This document shows positions 17,256 to 27,000 of a stretch of 64,000 nt of DNA, in pieces (positions within the stretch are counted from its first letter, which is position 1; each line of letters opens with the position of its first letter). The notes below the pieces were generated by a model that was not told the origin of the DNA, made no database searches, and worked only from the letters and a program-made list of their open reading frames with translations. The DNA comes from Streptomyces griseiscabiei (lineage in GTDB: Bacteria; Actinomycetota; Actinomycetes; Streptomycetales; Streptomycetaceae): contig NZ_JAGJBZ010000006.1 in the NCBI RefSeq assembly GCF_020010925.1, positions 186,001 through 250,000 on the forward strand. The letters run 5' to 3'. The position numbers and the translations under genes are program-made.

Positions 17256-19499
17256 CTACGTACCCAGCACGTCGTCCGCGCCGCCCGGATGGGCCGCCGC
17301 CGCGGACGGGACGGGGTGGCGGTCGGGCAGGGGGACGAAGTCGACCGGCGACGGGTCGCCCAGCACGACCCGCCGTACCACCCGCTCCGCCGCCCGCCCG
17401 TCGTCGTACTGGCAGAACCGGTCCCGGAACGCCGCCCGCAGCTGCGCCGACCGCGACCCCCGCCAGTGCCCGGTCGCGAAGATGTCGATCAGCTCGTCCT
17501 CGCTGCGCGCGACCGCGCCCGGCGGGAAGGACCGCAGATCGAAGTACGTCCCGCGCGCCGCCTCGTACGCCTCCCAGTCCTCCGCGTGGATCACGATCGG
17601 GCGGTCGAGGTTGGCGTAGTCGAACATCAGGGAGGAGTAGTCGGTGACCAGCGCGTCCGAGGCGAGACACAGGGCCTCCACGCTCGGGTGGTCGGTCACG
17701 TCCAGCAGCCGGCCGTGCGCCAGGTCCGAGAGCCGGGAGCCGTACGCGTGGTGCGCGCGGGCCAGGATCACGAAGCGCGGCCCGAGCTTGCGCAGCATCC
17801 GCTCCAGATCGAGGTGGGCGCGCTGCGAGTGCCGGTAGTCCCGGTGGGTCGGCGCGTACAGGACGGCGACCGCGCCCTCGGGGACGCCGAGGTTCTCGCG
17901 GATCCGGGCCACGTCCGACGAATTCGCCCGCAGGAACACGTCGTTGCGCGGGGAGCCGTGTTCGAGGGTCGTGTACGCGGACGGGAAGACCCGCTCCCAG
18001 ACGAGCGTGGAGTGCCGGTTGCCCGACAGGACGAAGTCCCACTGGTCGCTGCCGCGCAGCGCCGCCGCGAAGTCGGTGCCGCGCGCCGCAGCCGGCCGGT
18101 CCCGGAGGTCGAGACCCATGTGCTTGAGCGGGGTGCCGTGCTGGGTCTGCAGCAGGACCTGACCGTTCCGCTTGACCAGGCGCCGGTCGAAGTCCGTGTT
18201 GTTCACCAGGTACTTGGAGCGGGCGAGCGCCGTCCAGTACGCCATCGAGCCGGGCAGCACCCGCCGGGTCGCCACCGGGAGCGTGTGGTGGTGCTCGGGG
18301 CGCGCGATCCATGCCGTACGCATCTTGGGGACGTATGTACGGAACGCGTTCTCCAGCGCGGCCGGGCTGCACACATAGCCCCGGCCGTCGTACGCGGCGA
18401 ACACCGCCCGGTCGGCCCGCAGCGGCAGGAGGCGCTGGACGCGGTAGTGCGCGCGGAGCCCGCCGGCGCGCAGCAGCCGGGCCAGACCCCGGGCCAGGCG
18501 CCCGGCGCTCCGGCCCAGCCGGGCCAGGGCCCACAGTGCCCGGTACGTGCGCTGGCTGCCGAGTCGCAGGAGCGCGTGCCGCACGCGGGCGCGGGCGTGG
18601 ATGGGCGCGCCGGGGGTGCGATAGCGGGCGCAGTGCGCGCGGACCGTCCGCAGGAACTCGGCGCGCGCCTCGCGCGGCAGCCGGTGGCGCCGGGAGAACA
18701 CGGAGGTGAGGTGGTCGAGCATGCGCCGGAACAGCACCGGGCGCCACTGCGCCAGCTCCGGGCGCTCGTCGATGTACGCGAACACCCGGTCGTACTGCTC
18801 GAACACGTCGAAGTGGGCGCGGCCGGTCGCCCCGAGCAGGCTGCCGTGGCGGCGCCGGCGCTGGTGGACACAGACCCGGTCGAGGGTGGCGACGGACTCG
18901 GCGGTCATCAGGACGGGGTACGTCCAGGCCATGTCCTCGTAGATGCCGGACGGGAACCGGAAGTCGTGGTCCTCGACGAACTCCCGTTTGCAGGCCTTGT
19001 TCCACACCACCGGGCGGATGTTCAGCAGGCCCGGACGGTCGTCGAGGCGGAACGGGGCCGGGCCCTGCTCGGTGAGCCGGGGGTCGTGCGCGTCACCGGC
19101 CGGCTCGCCCGACCAGGAGACGCGGGCGAAGTCGTGGACGAGGACGTCCGGTTCGCCGGTCTCCTTGACGCGGTCGGCGATCGCCTGGAGCGCGCCCGGC
19201 GTGAACGTGTCGTCGCCGTCGAGGAAGAGGAGGTAGTCGCCCCTGGCGTACTCCATCCCCTTGTTGCGGGCGGCACCCGGGCCCGCGTTCTCCCGCAGGC
19301 GCACGGTACGGCGTACGCGCGGGTCGCGCGCGGCGATCTCGTCGGCGATCGCTCCGCAGTTGTCGGGGGAGGCGTCGTCGACGACGATCAGTTCGAGGTC
19401 GGTGAAGGACTGGGACAGCACGGAATCCAGGCATTCGTGCAGGTACGCCTGAACCTTGTACGCGGGAACGATGACACTGAACCTGGGCAAGGAGGACAT
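17256..19499 (-). CDS. GT2 / CDP-glycerol glycerophosphotransferase fusion, copy 3
   Basis: The 747-residue fusion is the most canonical of the three. Its start is set at ATG 19499 (MSSLPRFSVIVPAYKV); the ribosome site is poor and longer frames run into a palindromic repeat. The GT2 half has VVDDASPDNCG and LFLDGDDTF. The TagF half has the classical QHGTPLKHMGLDL near residue 455, LARAHH near 590 and VTDYSSLMFDYANLDRP near 640. In wall teichoic acid synthesis such enzymes polymerise glycerol-phosphate on the cytoplasmic face of the membrane. As the first gene of the three it probably carries the operon promoter. Confidence 0.88.
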   Translation of the reverse strand: MSSLPRFSVIVPAYKVQAYLHECLDSVLSQSFTDLELIVVDDASPDNCGAIADEIAARDPRVRRTVRLRENAGPGAARNKGMEYARGDYLLFLDGDDTFTPGALQAIADRVKETGEPDVLVHDFARVSWSGEPAGDAHDPRLTEQGPAPFRLDDRPGLLNIRPVVWNKACKREFVEDHDFRFPSGIYEDMAWTYPVLMTAESVATLDRVCVHQRRRRHGSLLGATGRAHFDVFEQYDRVFAYIDERPELAQWRPVLFRRMLDHLTSVFSRRHRLPREARAEFLRTVRAHCARYRTPGAPIHARARVRHALLRLGSQRTYRALWALARLGRSAGRLARGLARLLRAGGLRAHYRVQRLLPLRADRAVFAAYDGRGYVCSPAALENAFRTYVPKMRTAWIARPEHHHTLPVATRRVLPGSMAYWTALARSKYLVNNTDFDRRLVKRNGQVLLQTQHGTPLKHMGLDLRDRPAAARGTDFAAALRGSDQWDFVLSGNRHSTLVWERVFPSAYTTLEHGSPRNDVFLRANSSDVARIRENLGVPEGAVAVLYAPTHRDYRHSQRAHLDLERMLRKLGPRFVILARAHHAYGSRLSDLAHGRLLDVTDHPSVEALCLASDALVTDYSSLMFDYANLDRPIVIHAEDWEAYEAARGTYFDLRSFPPGAVARSEDELIDIFATGHWRGSRSAQLRAAFRDRFCQYDDGRAAERVVRRVVLGDPSPVDFVPLPDRHPVPSAAAAHPGGADDVLGT

Positions 19500-19670
19500 C
19501 CATGGGTCGGCGCGGGCATACTGCCCGGAAACGGCCGATGGGATGATTTGGTTACGGTGCGTGTTCCATACGGGGGATTTCTGGGGGAGTTGGGGGCGCG
19601 CGGGTGTGAATTCGGGTGCGGGGTGCGCCGGTTGGCTCTGCGGGGTGGGGTGCGTTGTCGTCCGCGGCCG

Positions 19671-19800
19671 GGTGGGGCTTCTCGCGCAGTTCCCCGCGCC
19701 CCTAAAAGACCAGGCCCCTGCGGGCCTGAAAAGCACGGGGCGCAGCCCGTGCTTTTCAGGGGCGCGGGGAACTGCGCGAGAAGCCCCCACGCACCCGCAC
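19671..19800. repeat. Palindromic repeat family, copy B (full length)
   Basis: This is the cleanest full copy. A 26-bp arm at 19678-19703 is the exact reverse complement of 19758-19783, enclosing an inner hairpin whose TGAAAAGCACGGG at 19727-19739 pairs with CCCGTGCTTTTCA at 19746-19758. The whole can fold into a two-level cruciform. It fills most of the 346-bp gap between the first GT fusion gene and the end of the ABC permease gene, with no gene visible. Confidence 0.92.
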
Positions 19801-19845
19801 CCGCCAACACGCCCCACACCCCCACCCCATGAGGCGCCCTTGGTA

Positions 19846-20751
19846 CTACTTCACCGCTCCCGCCATCACCCCCGACACGAACTGCCTCTGGAACGCGAAG
19901 AACACGGCCAGTGGGATCACCATCGAGATGAACGCGCCCGGCGCGAGGATCTCGATGTTGCTGCCGAACTGCCGTACCTGCTGCTGGAGTGCGACCGTCA
20001 GCGGCTGGGAGTCGGAGCTGGAGAAGACCAGCGCGACCAGCATGTCGTTCCACACCCACAGGAACTGGAAGATCCCGAGGGACGCCAACGCCGGTGCGGC
20101 GAGCGGCAGTACGACGGTCGCGAACAGCCGTACCTCACCGGCCCCGTCCAGCCGCGCCGCCTCCAGCAGCTCCCGCGGGATCTCCGCGAAGAAGTTGCGC
20201 AACAGGAAGATCGCGAACGGCAGTCCGAAGCCGACGTGGAAGAGGACGACCCCGATGATGTCGCCGAAGATCCCGAGGTCCCGGAAGAGACCGGACAGCG
20301 GGATCAGCGCCACCTGCACCGGCACCACCAGCAGCCCCACCACGCCCATGAACCACCAGTCACGGCCCTTGAAGTCCAGCCAGGCGAAGGCGTATCCGGC
20401 CATCGCGCCGATCAGGACGACCAGCAGGGTCGCCGGCACCGTGATCCAGACCGTGTTGAAGAGGGCGCTGGTGATGTCGTCGTTCTCCAGGAGCGACTGG
20501 TAGCTCTTGGTGGTGAGTTGGGCCGGAGCGGAGAACACCTTCCACCACCCCGAGGTGGAGATGTCGGTCGGATCACGGAACGACGAGACCAGCAGCCCGA
20601 ACGTCGGCACCAGCCAGAACAGCGCCACAAGGAGCAGAAACACCCGCAGTGCGCCCCCGGCCGCGCCGCTCGCGAGCCGGGAGGCGACGGAGCGTTTCCC
20701 GACGGTCCCGACGGTCTTGGCAGCCGCGGGGCGTTCCTCGACAGTCGTCAC
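19846..20751 (-). CDS. Carbohydrate ABC transporter permease, MalG type
   Basis: The 301-residue inner-membrane permease begins at GTG 20751, overlapping the upstream permease stop (GTGA). Six membrane helices are visible, starting at LRVFLLLVALFWLVPTFGLL. The EAA loop that docks the ATPase reads ELLEAARLDGAGEVRLFATVVLP. The C-terminal QFVSGVMAGAVK is a MalG-family signature. It works with the next two genes. No ATPase gene is nearby, so a shared MsiK-type ATPase elsewhere in the genome is likely, as is usual in Streptomyces. Confidence 0.92.
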   Translation of the reverse strand: MTTVEERPAAAKTVGTVGKRSVASRLASGAAGGALRVFLLLVALFWLVPTFGLLVSSFRDPTDISTSGWWKVFSAPAQLTTKSYQSLLENDDITSALFNTVWITVPATLLVVLIGAMAGYAFAWLDFKGRDWWFMGVVGLLVVPVQVALIPLSGLFRDLGIFGDIIGVVLFHVGFGLPFAIFLLRNFFAEIPRELLEAARLDGAGEVRLFATVVLPLAAPALASLGIFQFLWVWNDMLVALVFSSSDSQPLTVALQQQVRQFGSNIEILAPGAFISMVIPLAVFFAFQRQFVSGVMAGAVK

Positions 20752-22115
20752 CGCTGGCGCTCCTTCCTGAGGCGCCGGATGTTGACCCACATCACCGGCA
20801 GCACGAGCAGCAGCAGGACCACACCGATCGCGCTGCCGAGACCGAAGTCGCCCCCACCGCCGTACGACACCAAGTAGAGCTGCAGGGCGAGGACGTTGGC
20901 CTCGTCCTGGGTGGGCTGGGGGGCGATGATGTAGACGAGGTCGAACACCTTCATCACGTTGATCATCAGCGTGACGAGGACGACGACCAGGACCGGCGCC
21001 AGCAGCGGCACGGTGACCTTGCGGAACACCTGCCACTCGTTCGCCCCGTCCACCCGGGCCGCCTCCAGCAGATTGCGGTCGACCCCGGCGAGCCCCGCCG
21101 CGATCAGCACCATCGCGAAGCCCGCCCACATCCAGATGTACGAGCCGATCACGGCCGGGGTGACGAGCGTCGGGCCGAGCCAGTCGATGCCGTTGTAGGG
21201 CGCCGCGAAGTTCGAGCCGGGCAGCCGCAGTTGGGCTCCGTCGGCCGACGCCGGGAGGCTGAACGTGCCGTCGGCGCCGCTGCTCGTGGAGGCGACGACC
21301 CTGCCGTCCTTCACCGCCTCGACCTCGACGCCCTTCAGCCCCTTCTCGCCCGGGTCGACGGCCCCCTTCTCACCGCCGCCGCCGAGCCGGAAGTCCAGCC
21401 AGACGGTCCCGGTGACACCGTCACCCTCGGCGGTGGCCGCCTTCGCGTCCCGGGCGTCGCCGGGCAGGCTGTTCGGGGCGATCCCGACGAGGGGGAGGAG
21501 CGCCGGGGTGCCCGCCCGCACGGTCCCCTCCGTGGTGAACGACCCGCCGCCGGACGCCTTCAGATCGCTCACCTGGGCATTGGGCCGGGCCTTCGGATAC
21601 ACCGACTCGTCCACGAACACGTCGTGCACGGAGGTCACGACCGCGTTGGCGACCCCCTGGTCCGGGTCCTGCTCGTACACCAGCCGGAAGATGATGCCCG
21701 CGGCCAGCATCGAGATCGCCATCGGCATGAAGACGATCAGCTTGAACGCCGTTCCCCAGCGCACCCGTTCGGTGAGCACCGCGAAGATCAGCCCGAGCGC
21801 GGTGACGAGCGCCGGGGCCACCGCGACCCAGATCGCGGTGTTGCGTACGGCGACGAGGGTGGCGTCGTCGGTGAAGATCTCCGCGTAGTTGTCGAGGCCG
21901 ACGAAGCCCGAGCCGTCCGCGTCGAACAGGCTCCGCCAGACCGAGTACCCGATCGGGTAGACCACGAGCGCGCCGAGCAGCACCAGCGCGGGCAGCAGGA
22001 ACAGCACCGCCACCCACAGCCGGGTGCCCGTCACGCTCTTGCGCGATGCGGCGGGGGAAGCCGGCGGTTCACCGGCGCCCCCCGCCGTCTTCGTCCTTGT
22101 CCCGGCGGACGGCAT
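20748..22115 (-). CDS. Carbohydrate ABC transporter permease, MalF type, with inserted extracellular domain
   Basis: The 455-residue permease is about 150 residues longer than usual. The start is ATG 22115, ten bases after the lipoprotein stop. Helices and the EAA loop (NLLEAARVDGANEWQVFRKV) are normal. Between an early helix (FRLVYEQDPDQG) and YNGIDWLGPTLV lies an insert at about residues 145-280 that is Gly/Asp-rich and beta-stranded, with GTVWLDFRLGG, GVEVEAVKDGR and GADGTFSLPASADG. This resembles an SdrD-B or carboxypeptidase-regulatory Ig-like repeat and should sit outside the membrane. Its role is unknown; contact with the binding protein is one possibility. Confidence 0.9.
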   Translation of the reverse strand: MPSAGTRTKTAGGAGEPPASPAASRKSVTGTRLWVAVLFLLPALVLLGALVVYPIGYSVWRSLFDADGSGFVGLDNYAEIFTDDATLVAVRNTAIWVAVAPALVTALGLIFAVLTERVRWGTAFKLIVFMPMAISMLAAGIIFRLVYEQDPDQGVANAVVTSVHDVFVDESVYPKARPNAQVSDLKASGGGSFTTEGTVRAGTPALLPLVGIAPNSLPGDARDAKAATAEGDGVTGTVWLDFRLGGGGEKGAVDPGEKGLKGVEVEAVKDGRVVASTSSGADGTFSLPASADGAQLRLPGSNFAAPYNGIDWLGPTLVTPAVIGSYIWMWAGFAMVLIAAGLAGVDRNLLEAARVDGANEWQVFRKVTVPLLAPVLVVVLVTLMINVMKVFDLVYIIAPQPTQDEANVLALQLYLVSYGGGGDFGLGSAIGVVLLLLVLPVMWVNIRRLRKERQR

Positions 22116-22125
22116 GGGGTCGCCG

Positions 22126-23574
22126 TCAGCCGTTCCCGTAGGCCTTCGCCGCGTCGGTCTCCAGCTGTTTCTGGGCACCGGCCACGTCGTCGGGGTCCTT
22201 CAGGAAGTCCTGGAGGTCCTTCCACTCACCCGTGCCCTGGGTGCCGCCGAACGCCGCCGGGGCCTGGTCGGACATGTCGAAGCGGAAGTCGTCGCCCGCC
22301 GCGTGCAGCGCCCCCGCGATCTCCCGGGTGACGTCGTCCTTGTAACTGGCCTGGTCCATCTCCTTGTTGGGGGAGAGGTAGCCGCCCTGTGCCGCCCAGA
22401 TCTCCGCCGCGTCGGTCGAGGCGAGGAAGGTCAGCAGCGCCTGCGCGCCCTTGCCGTCCTTCAGCGCCACGGCCGCGTCACCGCCGGTGACCACGGGGGA
22501 GGCGTCGCCGACCGCCGGGAACGGGAACACCTTGGCGTCCGTGCCGATCTTCGCGTCCGTGTCGCCGTTGACGGTGACGGCCACGAAGTCGCCCTCGAAG
22601 ACCATGCCGGCCGGGGTGTCCCCGGTGAAGGTGTTGGTGATCGACTTGATGTAGTCGGTCTGCAGCGCGCCCGAGGAGCCGCCCGCGAGCAGGTCGTCCT
22701 TGCCCCACAGCTCGGCGAGCGTGGTCAGGGCGTCCTTGACCGAGGGGTCCGTCCACTTGATCTCGTGCTTGGCGAGCTGGTCGTACTTCTCCGGGCCCGC
22801 CTGCGAGAGATAGACGTTCTCGAACCAGTCGGTGAGCGTCCAGCCGTCGGCGCCGCCCACGGACACGGCCGGTGAACCGGCGTCCGACAGCGTCTGCGCG
22901 GTCTGCAGGAAGTCGTCCCAGGTCTTCGGCTCCTCGGTGATCCCCGCCGCCTCGAAGGCCGCGGTGTTGTACCAGACCAGGGACTTGTTGGCGGCCTTGG
23001 CGTACACGCCGTACTGCTTGCCCTCGTAGGCGCCGAGGTCCTTCCAGCCGTCCGAGAAGTTCTTGTCCAACTGGGCCTGGGCCTCGGCCCCGAGCGGTTT
23101 CACCCAGCCCTTCTCGGCGAACTGGTGCAACACGCCGACCTGGGGCAGGAACGCGACGTCCGGCGGCTTGCCGCCCTCGATCTTCGTCCCGAGGAACGTG
23201 GACGTGTTGTTGCCGGTGGGGACGAACGTCACCGAGGCGCCGGTGCGCTTCTCGAACTCGTCCAGCACCTTCTGGAAGTTGGCCAGTTCCGGGCCGGTGA
23301 AGACCGCCGCGACCTCCAGCTTCTGGCCGTCCAGCTCGGGGAGTTGGACGGTGGCCTCGTTGCCGCCGGTACCTCCTGTGCCGCCCTCGTCGCCGCTGTC
23401 GTCGTCACCGCCGCCGCAGGCGGTGAGGGAGAGGGCGAGGGCGCCGACGGCGAGGGCCGCGAGGGCTTTGTGTGTGGGGGGAGAGGTGGTGGGGCGGGTG
23501 GGGGGATTGGGCTGGTGTGTGCCATATGTACCGAGCATGCGAAGAGTGTGACGAATGCGGTGGTTCTTGCGCAT
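22126..23574 (-). CDS. Carbohydrate ABC transporter substrate-binding lipoprotein
   Basis: The 482-residue protein starts at ATG 23574. A twin-basic start and a hydrophobic helix end in a lipobox, LSLTACGGG, with the lipidated Cys near residue 53, followed by an Asp/Gly linker. The rest is a type I sugar-binding fold: VFTGPELANFQKVLDEFEKRTG, KPPDVAFLPQ and WYNTAAFEAAGI are typical of oligosaccharide-binding proteins. It delivers sugar to the two permeases downstream. The substrate cannot be named and no glycosidase is linked. It is first in the operon, so the promoter lies in 23575-23745. Confidence 0.93.
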   Translation of the reverse strand: MRKNHRIRHTLRMLGTYGTHQPNPPTRPTTSPPTHKALAALAVGALALSLTACGGGDDDSGDEGGTGGTGGNEATVQLPELDGQKLEVAAVFTGPELANFQKVLDEFEKRTGASVTFVPTGNNTSTFLGTKIEGGKPPDVAFLPQVGVLHQFAEKGWVKPLGAEAQAQLDKNFSDGWKDLGAYEGKQYGVYAKAANKSLVWYNTAAFEAAGITEEPKTWDDFLQTAQTLSDAGSPAVSVGGADGWTLTDWFENVYLSQAGPEKYDQLAKHEIKWTDPSVKDALTTLAELWGKDDLLAGGSSGALQTDYIKSITNTFTGDTPAGMVFEGDFVAVTVNGDTDAKIGTDAKVFPFPAVGDASPVVTGGDAAVALKDGKGAQALLTFLASTDAAEIWAAQGGYLSPNKEMDQASYKDDVTREIAGALHAAGDDFRFDMSDQAPAAFGGTQGTGEWKDLQDFLKDPDDVAGAQKQLETDAAKAYGNG

Positions 23575-23745
23575 CACTGACCCCGTTCTCCGTGCGTCGT
23601 CGAACGTCGAGCGCTGTCCCGTGCGCTCTGGTCTACGCCGGGTGGGAGGGGGCGGCAAGGGCGCCTGCCGGGTGTACGTCTTGATCGTGACCGCGTCGTG
23701 ACCATGGGCTCGGCGGTGGGCTCCGCGATCGGCTCCGCCGTGGGG

Positions 23746-24077
23746 CCGGGTGCCTGATCGCCGTCGGGGTGTCTCGTCGTTGGCGGGTGGCCGGTCCGTC
23801 GTGGTTGCTCGCGCAGTTCCCCGCGCCCCTGGAGGGGAGGGGCCTGCGGCCACCTCTCCTCCGTCTTCCCCCGTCCCCCGCTTCTGCTGCGGGCCGCCGT
23901 GCCGCCGAGTCGCGCGGCCCATCCCCCGGCGCGCCTGGCCACCGGGTGCCTGATCGCCGTTGGGGTGCCTTGTCGTTGGCGGGTGGCCGGTCCGTCGTGG
24001 TTGCTCGCGCAGTTCCCCGCGCCCCTGGAGGGGAGGGGCCTGCGGCCGACTCCCCTCCGTCTTCCCGCGTCCCCCTG
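23746..24077. repeat. Tandem duplication carrying palindromic repeat copies C1 and C2
   Basis: A segment of about 137 bp is present twice, at 23746-23883 and 23942-24077, 196 bp apart and nearly identical. Each copy contains TTGGCGGGTGGCCGGTCCGT followed by the family arm CGCGCAGTTCCCCGCGCCCC and GAGGGGAGGGGCCTGCGGCC. This fills the 517-bp gap between the sugar-binding gene and the FHA protein gene. I see no gene in that gap. Confidence 0.88.
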
Positions 24078-24091
24078 CCTCGCTCCTTCGG

Positions 24092-27000
24092 TTACAGCAG
24101 GGACGGTACGTTCGTCGCCGAGACCTCTCGGGCCGCGCGGTCCAAGGCGCTGGCCAGGAGGGCCAGGTCCGTGGGGCCGTTGCCCAGTTCGCGGACGGGG
24201 CGGCGGGCGGGGGGGTCGCCCATGCGGGCCCAGTCGAGGGGGACGACGGTCGGGCGGAGTGTGGCCGTGCGGGGGATGCGTCCGGTGACGCGGCCCGCCT
24301 GGAACGCGGTCGTACGGTCACCCTCGCCCAGCAACTCCCCCCGCCCGGGGGCGGGTTCCTCCGGTCCCGGCACGGGCGCGCTCAGCACGACCCGCCCACC
24401 GGCCGCACGCGCCAGCTCACCCTCGCCCGTGCGCCCCCCGACACCGGTCGTGGCGACGAGATGCACCCCGAGCCGCTCACCCTCCCGGGCCACCGCCTCC
24501 AGGGCCCGTACGACCGATCCGGCGGCGGGCCGGCCGGTGGAACCCAGCGGCGGTGACAGCAGGGCGTCGAGGTCGTCGACGACGACGACGAGCCGGGGCA
24601 GCTCCGAGGCGGGGTTCGTCCCGGCCGCCCCCCTGCCGTCCTGGTCGGCGGTTCTGCGGCTCGCCGCCGGTCGCAGCCGCAGGGTGGAACTGGACGACGA
24701 GTCGAGATCGGCGGCCCCGGCCGGTCCGGACCCCGTGCCCGAGGCTCCCGAGGGCGCCGAACGCTGCGGGACGATACGCCCCGAGACCGCCCGCCGGGTG
24801 TGCCACTCCCCGAACCCCAGCCCGCCCAGCAGCTCGTACCGCCGCTTCAGCTCGGAGATCAGCGACTGCGCGAACTCCCGCATCCGGACCGGGTCGTTGG
24901 CCGTGAGATGCGTCCCCACATGGGGCAGGTCCGTACAGACCGCCAGCCCCTCGGCGGCACGTCCCCCACCGGCCCCGGCGGCGCCACCGGCACCGCCGTC
25001 CCGTCCGTCCACCAGGGCGATGCCCAGCCGGTCGGGCCGCTCGGCGGCGGCGAGCGAGGCGGCCACGGACCGCAGCAGCTCCGTACGGCCGCTGCCCACC
25101 GGCCCCTCGATCAGGAGGTGGGGGCCCTCGGCGACCAGGTCCACGGAGACCGGTCCGCGCGGCCCGGCGCCGAGCACGGCCCAGGCGCGCCCGCCGAGCG
25201 CCGTCGTGTCGTCGGCCGCGTCCGCCCAGCGGGCCATCAGCGACGCGGGGGTGGCCCGCGCCAGCCCCAACTCGTCCAGCAGCCGCGCCGACTGCGGCAG
25301 CGGCGCCGACACCCGCGCCTGCCGGTCCCCGGCCGCTCCGTCCGTCCGCAGCGGCGCGAGCGCCCGCGCGAACCGCTCCGCCCACGCCGCCGACACGGCG
25401 TCCAGCACGGCCACCGTGCCGTGGTTCAGCAGTCCGGGTGCGTCGGCCGCGTCGCTCGCGTCCAGCGCGGGGATGTCCTGGGTGCCGGGGTGCGTCCGCT
25501 CGTCGGCTCCGGAGCGCGCGCCCCGCGCGAGGTCGATATGGGTGTGCGTACGGCTCGACGAGGCGCCGGTGTCCGCACCGCGCGCGTGACCGGCGGAGGG
25601 AGCGGGGGCGTGATCGGGGGCGGGGGACGCGGCGCGCGCGCCCTCCGTACGGCCGGGTCCCGTCTGTTCCGAAGCTCCGGAGCCGCCCCCCGTGACGTGC
25701 CCGGCGGAGGTGACCCGCAGCAGCCGCAGCGCCGTGGCGACGTCACCGCTGAGCAGGGCGACGGCCCCGCAGGCGCGGAACGCGGGCGAGACCTCGCAGG
25801 CCGCCGTGTACGTCTCCGTCACCGGTGAGGAGGGTGACGCGGACTCCGTCTCGGCGAGGCACACCACATGGATCCCGGCGAGCGGCCCCTCCTGGGCCAG
25901 CCGCACCACGGCCTCCCGCACATCGGCGCCCCCGGGGTCCCCGTCCACGATCACCACCGTGTACGGCCCCGCGAAGCCCTCGCCCGCCGGTCCGTCCTCC
26001 CGGGCCCACGACGGCCTCCGCACGGCCCGCCGCCCCGAGACTCCGGCTCCGTCCCCGGGCCCCGAGAGCCCTCCGGCGCCCGCCGCACGACTCCCGCCCG
26101 GCGTACGCCCGTTGCCCGCGCCCGGCGTGCTTCCGGGGGCATGGCCCGCCGTGTCCGCCGCGTGGTCCTCGACGCGGCGCAGCAGTTCGTCCAGCCGGGC
26201 CGTCGTCTGCTCGCGGTCGTAGGCGAGGAGGAGCCGGCAGTCCTGGCCGTGGGAGGGGCGGAGGTGGGGGAGCCAGCCGAGCCAGGACCAGTCGGCGGCG
26301 CGCTCCTCGGCGGAACGGGAGCGGTCCGCGCTGATCAGGACCAGCTCCAGGGCATCGGGGGAGTGCAGCGCGGCGAGCTGCGCCACGACCGCGCGGGTCA
26401 GCCCCGTCAGCCGGGGGCGCGGCCCGGCCAGCCCCAGCGCGCCGACCTCGCGCAGCCCGGTGGTCACCGGCACCGCCGGCAGCAGCCCCGAGCCGTCCGG
26501 CGCCGCCCGGTCCGCCGTGCCCAGCCGCACCGTCAGCGCCTCCGGGTGCCCGGGCCCCCGCTCCCACAGCCGGGCGCCCGGACCGAGCGCGGTCAGCAGC
26601 AGCGCCGCCGGATCCGGCCAGGTCTCCGGCAGCCGCTCACCGGCCGCCGGGAGCACCGAGGCCATCGCCCCGCGCTCGTCCTCGTCGTCCTCCGCGTCGT
26701 ACTCGTACGGGTCGTACTCGGCCCCCGCCTGCCCCCGCCCGCCGGTCAGCCGCCGGGCCCAGGCTCCGAACCCGCCCCGCTTGCGCACCCCGCGCGGTAC
26801 GTCCGTCCCCCGGAGGGGTGTGCCCTTGCGGGTGCCGGACTCGGGGGCCTCGCCGCCGTCCCCGAAACCGTCGCCCCCGAAGCCACCGTCCCTTCCGTCG
26901 CCGTCACCGGGCGCGGCGTCGGCGGCGCGGGAACCCCGGGCGGCGCCGGGCGGGTCGTGGGCGTCGCGGAGACGGCCATGGGTCTGCGCTTCCGGCTCGC

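Noticed and set aside
14927..17647. 906-codon open frame on the + strand across the second GT fusion
   Set aside because: It is an antisense shadow that crosses the gap and a repeat element. The minus strand has clear GT2 and TagF motifs.
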